From: Bacillota bacterium
GTDB taxonomy: Bacteria > Bacillota > Clostridia > Christensenellales > Aristaeellaceae
NCBI GenBank assembly: GCA_023416585.1
Contig: JAEZHM010000086.1
Coordinates: 1-44,143, forward strand
DNA: 44,143 bases
Direction: 5' to 3'
Shown here: positions 15,716 through 23,763 of the stretch, piece by piece
Numbering within the stretch: the stretch's first letter is position 1
Layout: every line of letters starts with the position of its first letter
Program-made: the position numbers and the translations under genes
Notes under the pieces: generated by a model
Databases searched by the model: none
What the model saw: the letters and a program-made list of their open reading frames with translations, nothing else
What the model was told of the DNA's origin: nothing

Positions 15716-16873
15716 ATGAAGATAACAAGGCGCGACGCACGCCGGTTCCTGCTTAAAAAGCAGGGGCTGCTGGGGGAAAAGCTGTTCGCCGGGGAAGATG
15801 GAATACTTAAGTTCATCCGCCAGGCGGGCTGTATTCAGTACGATCCCATCGACGTCTGCGGCAGAAATGCCGACCTTGTGCTGCAATCCCGCGTGGAAGG
15901 TTACCGTGAAAGCATGCTGAACAGCCTTCTATATGAAAAACGCCGCCTTGTGGACTATTGGGACAAGAATATGGCCATCTTTCCCATGGAGGACTGGCCT
16001 TGCTTTTCGAGGACCCGGGCTGAATACGGGCAGGATTGGGTGCGCAGCTTCAAGCAGGTAGAGGAGGTGGCTCCGGCTATCAGGGAGGCGCTCAAGAGGC
16101 AGGGACCATCCTTTTCCGACGATTTTGATGCCCGCCACAAGGTGGACTGGTACTGGTCCGAGACAACCGCTTCCCGGGCTGTTTTGGAGGCGTTGTATTT
16201 CCGCGGGGAACTTGGCATTCACCACAAGCAGGGCACGCAAAAGGCTTACGATTTTACAGAGAACTTATTCCCGCAGTATATCCTTTCTACGCCCGATCCC
16301 CACCCCGATGATATGGATCACGGCGCCTGGCGCCTGAAAAGGCGCATCGGCAGCGTAGGGCTTTTATGGAACAAGGCTTCTGACGCGTTTCTGGGGCTTA
16401 AGGACCGGAAGGCGCAAAGCCGCAATGAGCTGTTTCACAGGCTGCTCAAAGAAAAAGAAATCATCCCAATAAATGTGGAGGGTATCCGTGATCCTCTGCA
16501 CATCCAATCATCAGATGAAGAATTGCTGGACAGGGTTCTTTCAGGTGAGGAATTTGTGATGCGCACCCAGGTGCTTGCTCCTCTGGACAACATGCTTTGG
16601 GACAGGAAGCTTATAGAGGCGCTGTTTGATTTCTATTACCGCTGGGAAATCTATACCCCCAGGGAAAAGCGGCAATACGGCTATTACGTGCTGCCCTTAT
16701 TGCAAGGGGAAGAATTCGTGGGCCGAATCGAGCTGGAAACCGACCGCAAAACAAACGTACTGACGGTGAAAGGATATTGGCCTGAAAAAGGAAAAAAGCC
16801 CGACAAGCGGGCTTTGAACAGGTGCTTAAAGGAGTTTGCGGCGTTTCAGGAAGTGAAGGACGTCGTTTGGTAG
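15716..16873 (+). CDS. AlkX/YcaQ-type DNA glycosylase (winged-helix HTH_42)
   Basis: 385 residues. It matches the AlkZ/YcaQ superfamily of winged-helix glycosylases that unhook interstrand crosslinks and remove bulky alkyl adducts. The N-terminal block RRFLLKKQGLLG leads to GCIQYDPIDV. Q41-Y42-D43 corresponds to the catalytic Q-x-D motif of the YcaQ (AlkX) branch; the antibiotic self-resistance AlkZ branch has Q-x-Q. Later blocks YWDKNMAIFPMEDW, ETDRKTNVLTVKGYW and the C-terminal arm are family-like. The SD AGGAGG lies at about 15702. It follows the GNAT gene by 25 nt and converges on the zinc-ribbon gene with a 9-nt gap. Confidence 0.88.
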   Translation: MKITRRDARRFLLKKQGLLGEKLFAGEDGILKFIRQAGCIQYDPIDVCGRNADLVLQSRVEGYRESMLNSLLYEKRRLVDYWDKNMAIFPMEDWPCFSRTRAEYGQDWVRSFKQVEEVAPAIREALKRQGPSFSDDFDARHKVDWYWSETTASRAVLEALYFRGELGIHHKQGTQKAYDFTENLFPQYILSTPDPHPDDMDHGAWRLKRRIGSVGLLWNKASDAFLGLKDRKAQSRNELFHRLLKEKEIIPINVEGIRDPLHIQSSDEELLDRVLSGEEFVMRTQVLAPLDNMLWDRKLIEALFDFYYRWEIYTPREKRQYGYYVLPLLQGEEFVGRIELETDRKTNVLTVKGYWPEKGKKPDKRALNRCLKEFAAFQEVKDVVW

Positions 16874-16882
16874 ATAGGAAGA

Positions 16883-18025
16883 TTAGTAGTTGCTGATATA
16901 TCGGACTGCGTCGCGCCCATCGCCCTGGGCGAAAAGCAGATACAATATACCGATAAGTCCAAGACCGATGAGCACGGCAATGAGCACGCGCCAGGGACTG
17001 ACAGGGGCCTGGCCGCCGGCTTTGCCCGTTTGACCGTTGATAAGCACGTGGAAAGCCTTGGCCTTGAAGGTGAAGGAGGATAGCCACATGGGCAGCAGTG
17101 TTAACTTATATCTAACGTTTCTGTGCTCGGAACGGAGGCTGGATACCTGCGCTTCATCCGCACGTCTCAAAATGTCATCCCGGGCCAGATCGCGCATGGT
17201 TTCATCGATTTCTTCCTGCGCTACCGACCAGCCTTCCTTCAGGTTCACGGAAGGTTTCTCGCTGATAAAGCCGCTCAGGAATCCGGCCTGGTAACGGCAA
17301 AGCTTTTGAAGGTCGTAGGGGCGTACGCGGGAGAGAAGATTCTCCTCCAGGCGGCGACTGCCGGCTACAAGTACATCGTCAAAATCGTTTTGCACAATGC
17401 CGCTGGTCGGCGTCCAGCGGGTACGCTGCTCCTGGCGCATTTCGGTGACTTGCTTGCCGTTTCTTGTGACTGTGACGGGTACAGTGACGTAATAGTGATG
17501 TCCCGCCTGGCCGGTATAAACGGAAGTCGTCTCGGAATCATACGTCCAGTGGGGTAGGTAAACGCCGGCGATTTTGCCCAGCGTGGCCATACGTTTTGCC
17601 TTGCTGGGCGCGAACCAACGCCTGCTCAGCCATTTGCGGAAGGAGGAAACGGCCTGCGCCTGCGTGGTTTGGAAGGGAATGACGCTTTCCGGGGCGATGC
17701 CCGCCTCCTTTTGGTCATCAAGCACGTGGGGGCTGCCGCAGAAGGCGCAAAGCTCGGCAGTGGCGTTCTTCTCCAGTACCGTTTCCGCGCCGCAGCCCTG
17801 GCAGCGGATGACGCGGACCAAAACGCCCCAATCCTTCTGATCGGCTGAAGGCGCGTCATTGATATCATACTCCTGCGGCTGCTCGATGATTTTTTCGATG
17901 GGTGATTCGGTACCGCAGTATGGGCATTTCAGGTTTTGGCTTTCCGGGTCAAAAACGGCACGGCCGCCGCAGCCGGGGCAGGCAAAGGTACTGGCGGCTT
18001 CCCGCGTTTTTTGTTCTTCCGGCAT
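16883..18025 (-). CDS. Tail-anchored zinc-ribbon protein (TFIIB-type ribbon)
   Basis: 380 residues. Two zinc ribbons lie at the N terminus: CPGCGG with CPYCG, and CQGCGAE with CAFCG about 40 residues later. A long middle region with HWTYDSETTSVYTG and HYYVTVPVTV follows, and one membrane segment sits close to the C terminus (about 347-367). The combination is known in Bacillota proteins annotated as zinc-ribbon or TFIIB-type proteins of unknown role. The GGGAGGC before ATG 18025 is a good SD. It is divergent from rsmA, with promoters for both in the 18044-18076 region. Function is not known. Confidence 0.75.
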   Translation of the reverse strand: MPEEQKTREAASTFACPGCGGRAVFDPESQNLKCPYCGTESPIEKIIEQPQEYDINDAPSADQKDWGVLVRVIRCQGCGAETVLEKNATAELCAFCGSPHVLDDQKEAGIAPESVIPFQTTQAQAVSSFRKWLSRRWFAPSKAKRMATLGKIAGVYLPHWTYDSETTSVYTGQAGHHYYVTVPVTVTRNGKQVTEMRQEQRTRWTPTSGIVQNDFDDVLVAGSRRLEENLLSRVRPYDLQKLCRYQAGFLSGFISEKPSVNLKEGWSVAQEEIDETMRDLARDDILRRADEAQVSSLRSEHRNVRYKLTLLPMWLSSFTFKAKAFHVLINGQTGKAGGQAPVSPWRVLIAVLIGLGLIGILYLLFAQGDGRDAVRYISNY

Positions 18026-18043
18026 AATATAAAGCCTCCCTTG

Positions 18044-18076
18044 TTGGCAGGTAAAGAATCATGATTATAGTATAAC
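18044..18076. promoter_or_regulatory. Divergent promoter region, zinc-ribbon gene and rsmA
   Basis: On plus: TTGGCA (18044-18049) with TATAGT (18066-18071), 16-nt spacing. On minus: TATAAT (18069-18064) and TATACT nearby. The two -10 regions overlap, so the genes may compete for polymerase. Confidence 0.5.
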
Positions 18077-18122
18077 ATGGAAAAATATGCGTGTAAACGG
18101 CGCGGACGATAGGAGAATGAAT

Positions 18123-18968
18123 TTGAGCAAGGCGAAACAAGCGATCCGTGATAGCCAATTCCGCTATAAAAAGGGGTTGGGGCAGCATTTTTTATATGAT
18201 GAAAATCTGCTCAAGGAATTGGTGGATGTATCTGGTGTGACACATGAGGACAGCGTTCTGGAAATCGGCCCCGGCAGCGGCAGCATGACGGCGTATTTGG
18301 CAAAAGCATGCAAGAAGGTAATTGCTATGGAACTGGACGAAACGCTGCTGCCCATATTGCGTGTCACGCTTTCAGCATACGAAAACATCGATGTGATACA
18401 AGGGGATGTGCTTCAGGGAAACTTGCCGGATGTGGTGAAACCTCTTGGGGAAAGCTTCTGCGTGGTGGCCAATATTCCTTACTATATCACAAGCCCGCTG
18501 CTGACATTGCTTTTATCCGGCTCTCTTCCCATCAAACGCATGGCTGTGATGGTGCAAAAGGAGGTGGCGGACAAGGTGATGGCCAAGCCAGGCAGTGAGG
18601 AATACGGCATGCTGGCCGTAAGGGCGCAGTATTATTGCGATCCGTTTGTGGCAAGAATCGTTCCCTCCTCCGCCTTCACACCGCCTCCCAAGGTGGACAG
18701 CGCCTTTGTGGTCATGCCATTCAGGCAATCCCCGCCTGTTTTGGTCAAAGAGGAGAAAACATTTTTCCGCATAGCCTCAGCTGCCTTTTTGATGCGAAGG
18801 AAAACCATGCTCAATAACTTGCAATCAGCCTTTTCTATGCCAAGGCAGGAGGCGGTACATTTGCTTGCTTCATGCGGGCTGGATGAGCGTGTTCGGGGTG
18901 AAACGCTCGGCCTGAATACGTTTGCAACCCTTGCCAACGCGTATACGGAGAGTAAGGCAGCAAAATGA
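18123..18968 (+). CDS. rsmA: 16S rRNA A1518/A1519 N6-dimethyltransferase
   Basis: KsgA/RsmA dimethylates two adjacent adenosines near the 3' end of 16S rRNA during 30S maturation. The N-terminal KKGLGQHFLYDENLL, the SAM loop EIGPGSGSMTAYLA, and the catalytic NIPYYITSPLL are diagnostic. The C-terminal helical domain ends in GLNTFATLANA. The frame is open from 18087, but the SD AGGAG (18111-18115) leaves only 1 nt before ATG 18117 and 7 nt before TTG 18123, so TTG 18123 is preferred. The next 349 nt to pckA hold a long hairpin and no convincing gene. Confidence 0.97.
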   Translation: MSKAKQAIRDSQFRYKKGLGQHFLYDENLLKELVDVSGVTHEDSVLEIGPGSGSMTAYLAKACKKVIAMELDETLLPILRVTLSAYENIDVIQGDVLQGNLPDVVKPLGESFCVVANIPYYITSPLLTLLLSGSLPIKRMAVMVQKEVADKVMAKPGSEEYGMLAVRAQYYCDPFVARIVPSSAFTPPPKVDSAFVVMPFRQSPPVLVKEEKTFFRIASAAFLMRRKTMLNNLQSAFSMPRQEAVHLLASCGLDERVRGETLGLNTFATLANAYTESKAAK

Positions 18969-19078
18969 CCCGGCTGCTTATGGATGTATCAGAGCATCTG
19001 CTTTTTATGGGAAGAATGAATGAGACAATGCTGAATCATGCATTTCATATCCAAAATAGACAGAAAATAGCACCGGTA

Positions 19079-19107
19079 TTGACTTGGAACATAGACTGTA
19101 TTACATT
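19079..19107 (+). promoter_or_regulatory. Candidate promoter between rsmA and pckA
   Basis: TTGACT (19079-19084), 17-nt spacer and TACATT (19102-19107). A transcript from here would start inside the left arm of the 47-nt hairpin and have a leader of about 200 nt before pckA. A later small hairpin, CCGCAT/ATGCGG near 19267-19291, lies just ahead of the pckA SD. Confidence 0.4.
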
Positions 19108-19152
19108 TCTGCGATGGAAAGCCTGCCATGCGGCAGGTTTTCTTCGCAGAAA
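19106..19152 (+). terminator. 47-nt hairpin between rsmA and pckA, terminator core
   Basis: Outer arms 19106-19120 and 19138-19152 pair in 14 of 15 positions (TTTCTGCG with CGCAGAAA outside). After one bulged G, CCTGCC (19122-19127) pairs with GGCAGG (19132-19137) around ATGC. The inner hairpin followed by TTTTCTT is a normal intrinsic terminator for rsmA. The full structure of about 20 bp is longer than a terminator needs. An AT-rich tract (19156-19185) follows. Confidence 0.65.
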
Positions 19153-19317
19153 AGCATTATATATTTAAAAAATTATTTTTTAACAATAGCAGGATATGAA
19201 AAGGTGCATCCCGAATCATTAGAATTAGGGCTAAATTGTTTTGTTTCTGCCCATCTCGTTAAAAACCGCATGCTTAATGGCAAAATGCGGCAATTATCAT
19301 TATTGGAGGGTGAAATC

Positions 19318-20892
19318 ATGAGCCTGGACCTTACGTATCTTGGTCTGTATAACCCTACTGCTGTGCATCACAACCTGCCCGTCGGTACATTGGTGGAGCA
19401 TGCTCTTGCACGTAAAGAAGGCGCTTTGAGCAACACCGGCGCGTTCCTGGTATACACCGGGAAGTACACCGGCCGTTCCCCCGAGGATCGTTATATTGTG
19501 GACGAGCCCAGCATTCATAGTGAAATCGCCTGGGGTAAAGTGAACATTCCAATCACCGTGGAGAGATTTGAATCCATATATCGTAAAATGTGTGCATATC
19601 TGCAAAATCGCGAACTGTTCGTATTCGATGGCTTTGCAGGTGCTGATCCTGCATATCGAATCGGCGTGCGCGTGGTGAACGAACTGGCCAGCCAGAACAT
19701 GTTTATGCATCAGCTTCTCCTGCGCCCCACCCAAGAAGAGTTGGCAAATCACAAGGCTGATTTTACCATTATTGCCGCGCCTGGCTTCAAGTGCGTGCCC
19801 GAGATCGATGGCGTTCGTTCTGAAGCGGCAATCATCGTTTCCTTTGAGAAAAAGATGGTGATCGTGGCCGGAAGCCAGTATTCCGGTGAGATGAAAAAGA
19901 GCGTGTTCTCCATCATGAACTACCTGCTGCCCAAGCGGGATGTGTTCCCCATGCACTGCTCCGCCAACATTGGCAAGGGCGGCGATACAGCGTTGTTCTT
20001 CGGCCTGAGCGGAACCGGCAAGACCACTTTGTCCGCTGACCCCAACCGCAATCTCATCGGCGACGACGAGCACGGCTGGTCTGAAAACGGCGTTTTCAAC
20101 ATGGAAGGCGGCTGCTATGCCAAGTGCATCAACCTTTCCAAGGAACATGAGCCGGAAATCTACAATGCGATCCGTTTTGGTGCTCTGGTGGAGAACGTGG
20201 TGTATGATCCGGAGACCAGGGAATTGGATTTCAACGATGATTCCCTTACGGAAAATACCCGTGTGGGCTATCCCGTGGAGTTTATCTCCAACACCGTGAT
20301 CCCCGGTGTGGGCGGCCATCCCAAGACGGTAGTTTTCCTCACAGCCGACGCTTTCGGCGTAATGCCCCCCGTGTCCAAGCTGACCAGGGAAGCAGCCATG
20401 TACCACTATGTCAGCGGCTATACCGCCCGTCTGGCTGGCACCGAGCGCGGCGTTACCGAGCCCCAGGCCACTTTCTCCACCTGCTTTGGTGCGCCCTTCC
20501 TGCCGCTGCCCGCTACCCGCTATGCGGAACTGTTGGGCAAGTATATCGATAAGTATAACGCCAATGTTTACCTGGTGAACACCGGCTGGTCCGGCGGCCC
20601 TGCCAGCGGCAGCGGAAAGCGCATGAAGTTGCCCTTGACCCGCGCCATGGTCACCGCGTGCTTAAACGGCGAAATGGAAAAGAGCGAGTTTGTGCTTGAT
20701 CCCAACTTCAACGTACTGGTGCCCACCACCTGCCCCGGCGTGCCGGATGAAGTATTGGCACCCCGCTCTACTTGGCAGGACAAGGCCGCTTATGACGAAA
20801 CCGCCAAGAAGCTGGCGGGCCTCTTCCGTAAGAACTTCGAGAAGTACACCAATATGCCCAAGGAAGTTGTGGAGGCGGGGCCGCAAGGCTAA
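19318..20892 (+). CDS. pckA: Phosphoenolpyruvate carboxykinase (ATP)
   Basis: Interconverts oxaloacetate + ATP and PEP + CO2 + ADP. In anaerobes it often runs towards oxaloacetate and conserves ATP. 524 residues, typical of the ATP-dependent family. The N terminus reads YLGLYNPTAVHHNLPVGTL. TGKYTGRSPEDRY is the substrate-binding arginine block, and the kinase P loop GLSGTGKTTLSADP is at about 229-242, followed by DDEHGW. The frame is open to 19084, but GGAGGGTG before ATG 19318 and the family N terminus fix the start. It is followed by a strong terminator. It would share the oxaloacetate pool with the carboxyl-transfer operon at 27785-32845. Confidence 0.97.
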   Translation: MSLDLTYLGLYNPTAVHHNLPVGTLVEHALARKEGALSNTGAFLVYTGKYTGRSPEDRYIVDEPSIHSEIAWGKVNIPITVERFESIYRKMCAYLQNRELFVFDGFAGADPAYRIGVRVVNELASQNMFMHQLLLRPTQEELANHKADFTIIAAPGFKCVPEIDGVRSEAAIIVSFEKKMVIVAGSQYSGEMKKSVFSIMNYLLPKRDVFPMHCSANIGKGGDTALFFGLSGTGKTTLSADPNRNLIGDDEHGWSENGVFNMEGGCYAKCINLSKEHEPEIYNAIRFGALVENVVYDPETRELDFNDDSLTENTRVGYPVEFISNTVIPGVGGHPKTVVFLTADAFGVMPPVSKLTREAAMYHYVSGYTARLAGTERGVTEPQATFSTCFGAPFLPLPATRYAELLGKYIDKYNANVYLVNTGWSGGPASGSGKRMKLPLTRAMVTACLNGEMEKSEFVLDPNFNVLVPTTCPGVPDEVLAPRSTWQDKAAYDETAKKLAGLFRKNFEKYTNMPKEVVEAGPQG

Positions 20893-20902
20893 AACATTCG
20901 AG

Positions 20903-20930
20903 AAAAGACGGTTTGTACCGTCTTTTTTCG
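20903..20930 (+). terminator. Intrinsic terminator of pckA
   Basis: AAAAGACGGT, loop TTGT, ACCGTCTTTTTT: GACGGT (20907-20912) pairs with ACCGTC (20917-20922), followed by six T. It lies 10 nt after the stop codon. Confidence 0.9.
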
Positions 20931-20934
20931 ATTT

Positions 20935-21116
20935 TTACACGGTTTCCCTGCAAAATCAAAGATTTTGCGGTTGGAAAACCGTGTAAGGAATGTTTGCTTC
21001 GCAAACGCCCCGTGCGTCCGGCAAAGCCGGACGACACGAATTCAAACGAGAGGGCTGCGGCCCCCTCGTAGCTCCCCTAAAATCTTTATCTTGTGCGACA
21101 GGCTGCTTACAGCCTG
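20935..21116. repeat. Second hairpin island, between pckA and the DUF2953 gene
   Basis: A branched structure first: TTACACGGTTT with AAACCGTGTAA enclosing CAAAATC/GATTTTG (20935-20987). Then GTTTGC/GCAAAC (20992-21006), CGTG-GTCCGGC/GCCGGAC-CACG (21011-21038), ACGAG-GGG/CCCCTCGT (21046-21069) and CAGGCTG/CAGCCTG (21099-21116). They lie downstream of the pckA terminator. The remaining bases to 21213 hold nothing recognisable. Confidence 0.7.
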
Positions 21117-21227
21117 CCGCTTTGTTTTGCATGGGAATGAAGTTTTGCGGGCAAGGCAACAATAGCCATTGCGATGCTTGAATTGTGAGCGCCCAGGCAT
21201 TTGGCTGACCGTGAAAGGGGGCGGGCT

Positions 21228-21857
21228 ATGGCATCTTTAGGGATTATTCTTGCGGTATATGCTTTGCTCATCACCCCCCTGCACTTAAGGTTGGACGTGG
21301 CTGCGGGCAAGCATTTGTCCGGTGCGATGGTGCTGCATATATGGGGGCTGCGTCTGCAGGCAAATATAGGCCTGATACGGGATGACCAGGGACAGCTTCA
21401 CCTGGCGTTTCGAGTGAAGGGCAGTCCCAAACAGCACAGCGGCAGCGTGGTGGATACGTGGAAGCGGTCTGTAAAAATCGCACGGTTTGTCAGAGAAACA
21501 GAAGGAATTCGTGCATTTATGTCAAGAACAGTCACCATTCTGCATGTTGGGCTGATAGCCCGGTTTGGTTTTTCAGATGCCGCCCAAACAGCTTTGTTTT
21601 CCGGTACAGCCTCCATTTTTCTGGATGTATTGCGGCAAAAACTGAAAATGCGGGGAATTCCCTGCAATTTGCAGGCATGGCCTGATTTTGCAGGCAACCC
21701 ATGCGCCGCCCAGCTTTCCTGCATATTGTTTATGCGGCTGGGCAACCTACTGCTCGGATGCGCATTGGCAGGCTTTGCCGCATGGGTAGCCCGCAGGAGG
21801 GAGAAAAAATGGAATCGCGAGGAGGAGCGCGCATGGAGCACCCCATCGGAAACATGA
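21228..21857 (+). CDS. DUF2953-family membrane protein (YtfI-like)
   Basis: 209 residues with an N-terminal membrane segment (SLGIILAVYALLITPLHL) and a C-terminal one (RLGNLLLGCALAGFAAWVA). The gene order DUF2953, YtfJ/GerW, DacF-type carboxypeptidase matches the sporulation-linked ytfI-ytfJ neighbourhood of many Bacillota, which supports the call. The region between the segments is basic and low in motifs. AAAGGGGGCGGG before ATG 21228 sets the start (the frame is open from 21201). It overlaps the next gene by 25 nt, so the two are translationally coupled. Role unknown, probably in the spore or envelope. Confidence 0.75.
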   Translation: MASLGIILAVYALLITPLHLRLDVAAGKHLSGAMVLHIWGLRLQANIGLIRDDQGQLHLAFRVKGSPKQHSGSVVDTWKRSVKIARFVRETEGIRAFMSRTVTILHVGLIARFGFSDAAQTALFSGTASIFLDVLRQKLKMRGIPCNLQAWPDFAGNPCAAQLSCILFMRLGNLLLGCALAGFAAWVARRREKKWNREEERAWSTPSET

Positions 21858-22363
21858 TGCAGACCACCATGGAAAACATCAAGGATATGGTGGATGTAAA
21901 TACCGTTATCGGCGATCCCGTCAGCACCGCGGAAGGCATGACGGTGATTCCCGTTTCCAAGGTCAGCTTCGGCTTTGTAGCTGGAGGCGGGGAGTACGGA
22001 GCGGATGAAAAAAACAAGGTACATCCGCCGCAGGGATTCGAGGGGAAGATGCCTTTTGCCGGAGGCTCAGGAGCAGGCGTTTCCGTACAGCCGGTTGGTT
22101 TCCTGGTGGTGGGAAACGGCACGGTAAAAATGCTCCCTGCGCAGCCCGTCACCATGGCCGACCGCATGGTGGAACTGCTGCCCCAGGTGGTGGAGGATGT
22201 GAGATCTATTTTCCATAACGAGGAGAGAGACAGGGAAGGAAAATCGAAGCACATTCACGCGAACCAAGGGAACGGATTGGGCCGTGAAGACAGGCAGGAC
22301 GGTCCTGGACTGAATCAGATGGGGCGGGGGGCACCGGCGTCCTATGACGACAGAATGTCCTAA
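21833..22363 (+). CDS. gerW: GerW/YtfJ-family sporulation protein
   Basis: 176 residues. The diagnostic part is the opening HPIGNMMQTTMENIKDMVD, followed by VIGDPVSTAEGMTVIPVSKV, then SFGFVAGGGEYG and GGSGAGVSVQPVGFLVV. GerW is made in the forespore of Bacillus and is needed for germination responses. The last 40 residues (DREGKSKHIHANQGNG onward) are hydrophilic and unlike the core, a variable tail. The start ATG 21833 is behind GAGGAGGAG; the frame is open much further upstream within the previous gene. Its presence is good evidence that the organism belongs to a spore-forming lineage. Confidence 0.93.
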   Translation: MEHPIGNMMQTTMENIKDMVDVNTVIGDPVSTAEGMTVIPVSKVSFGFVAGGGEYGADEKNKVHPPQGFEGKMPFAGGSGAGVSVQPVGFLVVGNGTVKMLPAQPVTMADRMVELLPQVVEDVRSIFHNEERDREGKSKHIHANQGNGLGREDRQDGPGLNQMGRGAPASYDDRMS

Positions 22364-23543
22364 TAAAGTGTTCTCCGGACGGAAGCGCATGGCTGGACGA
22401 AAAGCGGCGGGTGTACTTGCGGCATCGCTATGCTTGATTTTTCCCTTATGTGCTATGGCCCAGGAGGAAACAGCTGAAGTTTTTGCTGCTTCCGCGAAGG
22501 CAGCGGTCCTCATGGAGGAGCAGACCGGTATGGTGCTGTATGCCCAGAATGAAACAGCGCCTTTGCCCATGGCCTCCACCACCAAGGTAATGACGGCATT
22601 GATGGTGCTGGAATACGGACATATGGATGAAGTTGTCACCACAAGCAGGAATGCCTTTGGTGTGCCTGGCACCAGCATCTATTTGTCCCTTGGAGAAAAG
22701 CTTACACTGGAACAGATGCTTTACGGCTTGATGCTGGCCAGCGGCAACGACGCTGCGGTTGCGATTGCGGAGCATATAGGCGGTACAGTGGACAATTTCT
22801 GCAAGAAGATGACAGAGCGCGCCGCTGAATTGGGCTGCAAGGATACTGTGTTCATAACACCCCACGGCTTGCCCAATAAAATTCACCATACCACCGCCTA
22901 TGATCTGGCGCTGATCGCCCGGGAAGCCATGAAATACCCGCTGTTTCGGAAGATTGTATCCACCCAGCGGGCTACCATCCCCTGGGAAGGACGGTCTTAC
23001 AGCAGAATCCTCAATAATAAAAACAGGCTTCTGTCCACTTATGAGGGAGCCACTGGCATCAAGACCGGCTATACCAAAGCGGCGGGAAGATGCCTTGTTT
23101 TCGGCGCGGATCGGGACGGACTGGAAGTGGTGGGTGTTGTTTTAAATTGCCCCAACTGGTTTGATGAGGCCGCGAAGGTAATGGATTACGGTTTTGCCAA
23201 CTACCGCTATCTGCTGATGCTTAAAAATGGGGAGCAGGTGCGCAGTCTGCCCGTTATAGACGGGGAAGAGAAGGAAGTAAGCATTCTCCTTCAAGGCGAT
23301 CTGGCCGCGCCGGTTGCGATGGAGGAATGGCCGCAGATGGAATTCGATTTGCCGGATTCCCTGGCTGCCGGTGTTACAAAAGGGCAGGTAGTGGGCACCG
23401 CCAGGCTTACGCTAAACGGCAGATTGTTGGTGGAAAGATCCCTTGTAGCCGCAAATGAGGTGCCGCAGCGTACCTTTCGCTCAGGCATCGGAAGAATCTT
23501 TGACCAATGGCTTCTTGTTAGGGAAAGTGAACTGGCGCAATAG
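22344..23543 (+). CDS. dacF: D-alanyl-D-alanine carboxypeptidase (DacF/PBP5 type)
   Basis: Serine peptidase that trims the terminal D-Ala from peptidoglycan stem peptides outside the membrane. 399 residues. Active-site motifs are S78-T-T-K81 in PMASTTKVMTAL, SGN at 133-135 in LMLASGNDAAVA, and KTG at 240-242 in GIKTGYTKAAG. A signal peptide is present (GVLAASLCLIFPLCAMA). The C-terminal PBP5_C beta domain follows, but the amphipathic anchor helix is weak. ATG 22344 overlaps gerW by 20 nt; ATG 22389, behind GGACGGAAG, would give a more ordinary signal peptide. In sporulating relatives this enzyme adjusts spore cortex crosslinking. Confidence 0.95.
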   Translation: MTTECPNKVFSGRKRMAGRKAAGVLAASLCLIFPLCAMAQEETAEVFAASAKAAVLMEEQTGMVLYAQNETAPLPMASTTKVMTALMVLEYGHMDEVVTTSRNAFGVPGTSIYLSLGEKLTLEQMLYGLMLASGNDAAVAIAEHIGGTVDNFCKKMTERAAELGCKDTVFITPHGLPNKIHHTTAYDLALIAREAMKYPLFRKIVSTQRATIPWEGRSYSRILNNKNRLLSTYEGATGIKTGYTKAAGRCLVFGADRDGLEVVGVVLNCPNWFDEAAKVMDYGFANYRYLLMLKNGEQVRSLPVIDGEEKEVSILLQGDLAAPVAMEEWPQMEFDLPDSLAAGVTKGQVVGTARLTLNGRLLVERSLVAANEVPQRTFRSGIGRIFDQWLLVRESELAQ

Positions 23544-23622
23544 CGGTGCGGCCGTGCTGTTAACAGGCTTTGTGGCCTTGCTTATGCTTGTATGGCGCCG
23601 CTTGATTAAAAGGTATTGGTAA
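23527..23622 (+). CDS. Possible 31-residue single-span membrane miniprotein
   Basis: A GTG frame that overlaps the end of dacF by 17 nt and ends before the terminator. It begins with NWRNSG. A membrane-length stretch of 15-17 apolar residues (AAVLLTGFVALLMLVW) follows, and the protein ends in a basic aromatic tail RRLIKRYW. This layout is typical of small bacterial membrane proteins. The SD (AGGGAAA) is close to the start and weak. No homologue was recognised. It may equally be chance coding in a short gap. Confidence 0.4.
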   Translation: MNWRNSGAAVLLTGFVALLMLVWRRLIKRYW

Positions 23623-23634
23623 CTCCAAAATGAT

Positions 23635-23680
23635 AAACCGCCTTCCGGATGAACCGACGGAGGACGGTTTTTTGGTTTTG
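23635..23680 (+). terminator. Terminator of the DUF2953-gerW-dacF operon
   Basis: AACCG-CCTTCCG (23636-23647) pairs with CGGAGG-CGGTT (23657-23669), with small bulges, and TTTTTTGGTTTTG follows. Confidence 0.75.
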
Positions 23681-23711
23681 ATTAGGAAAAGATTAGAATT
23701 TGCTATACTGC

Positions 23712-23740
23712 TTGACACATAGTATTGCGCGCTGTATGAT
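23712..23740 (+). promoter_or_regulatory. Promoter and possible operator of padR
   Basis: Consensus TTGACA (23712-23717), 17-nt spacer and TATGAT (23735-23740). AGTAT (23721-23725) and ATACT (23739-23743) form a dyad across the -10, and GTATTGCGCG/ATACTGCGCG repeats directly. Such repeats would suit autoregulation by the PadR protein. Confidence 0.75.
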
Positions 23741-23763
23741 ACTGCGCGTTGGGAGGTGATGCC

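Noticed and set aside
18965..19168. A 67-residue frame whose ATG overlaps the rsmA stop
   Set aside because: It runs across a promoter-like pair and through the 47-nt hairpin; the protein shows no domain and the ATGA overlap is not supported by an SD.
19300..20406. A 368-codon frame on minus inside pckA
   Set aside because: Shadow of pckA with the same His/Gly-rich signature; no start signals.
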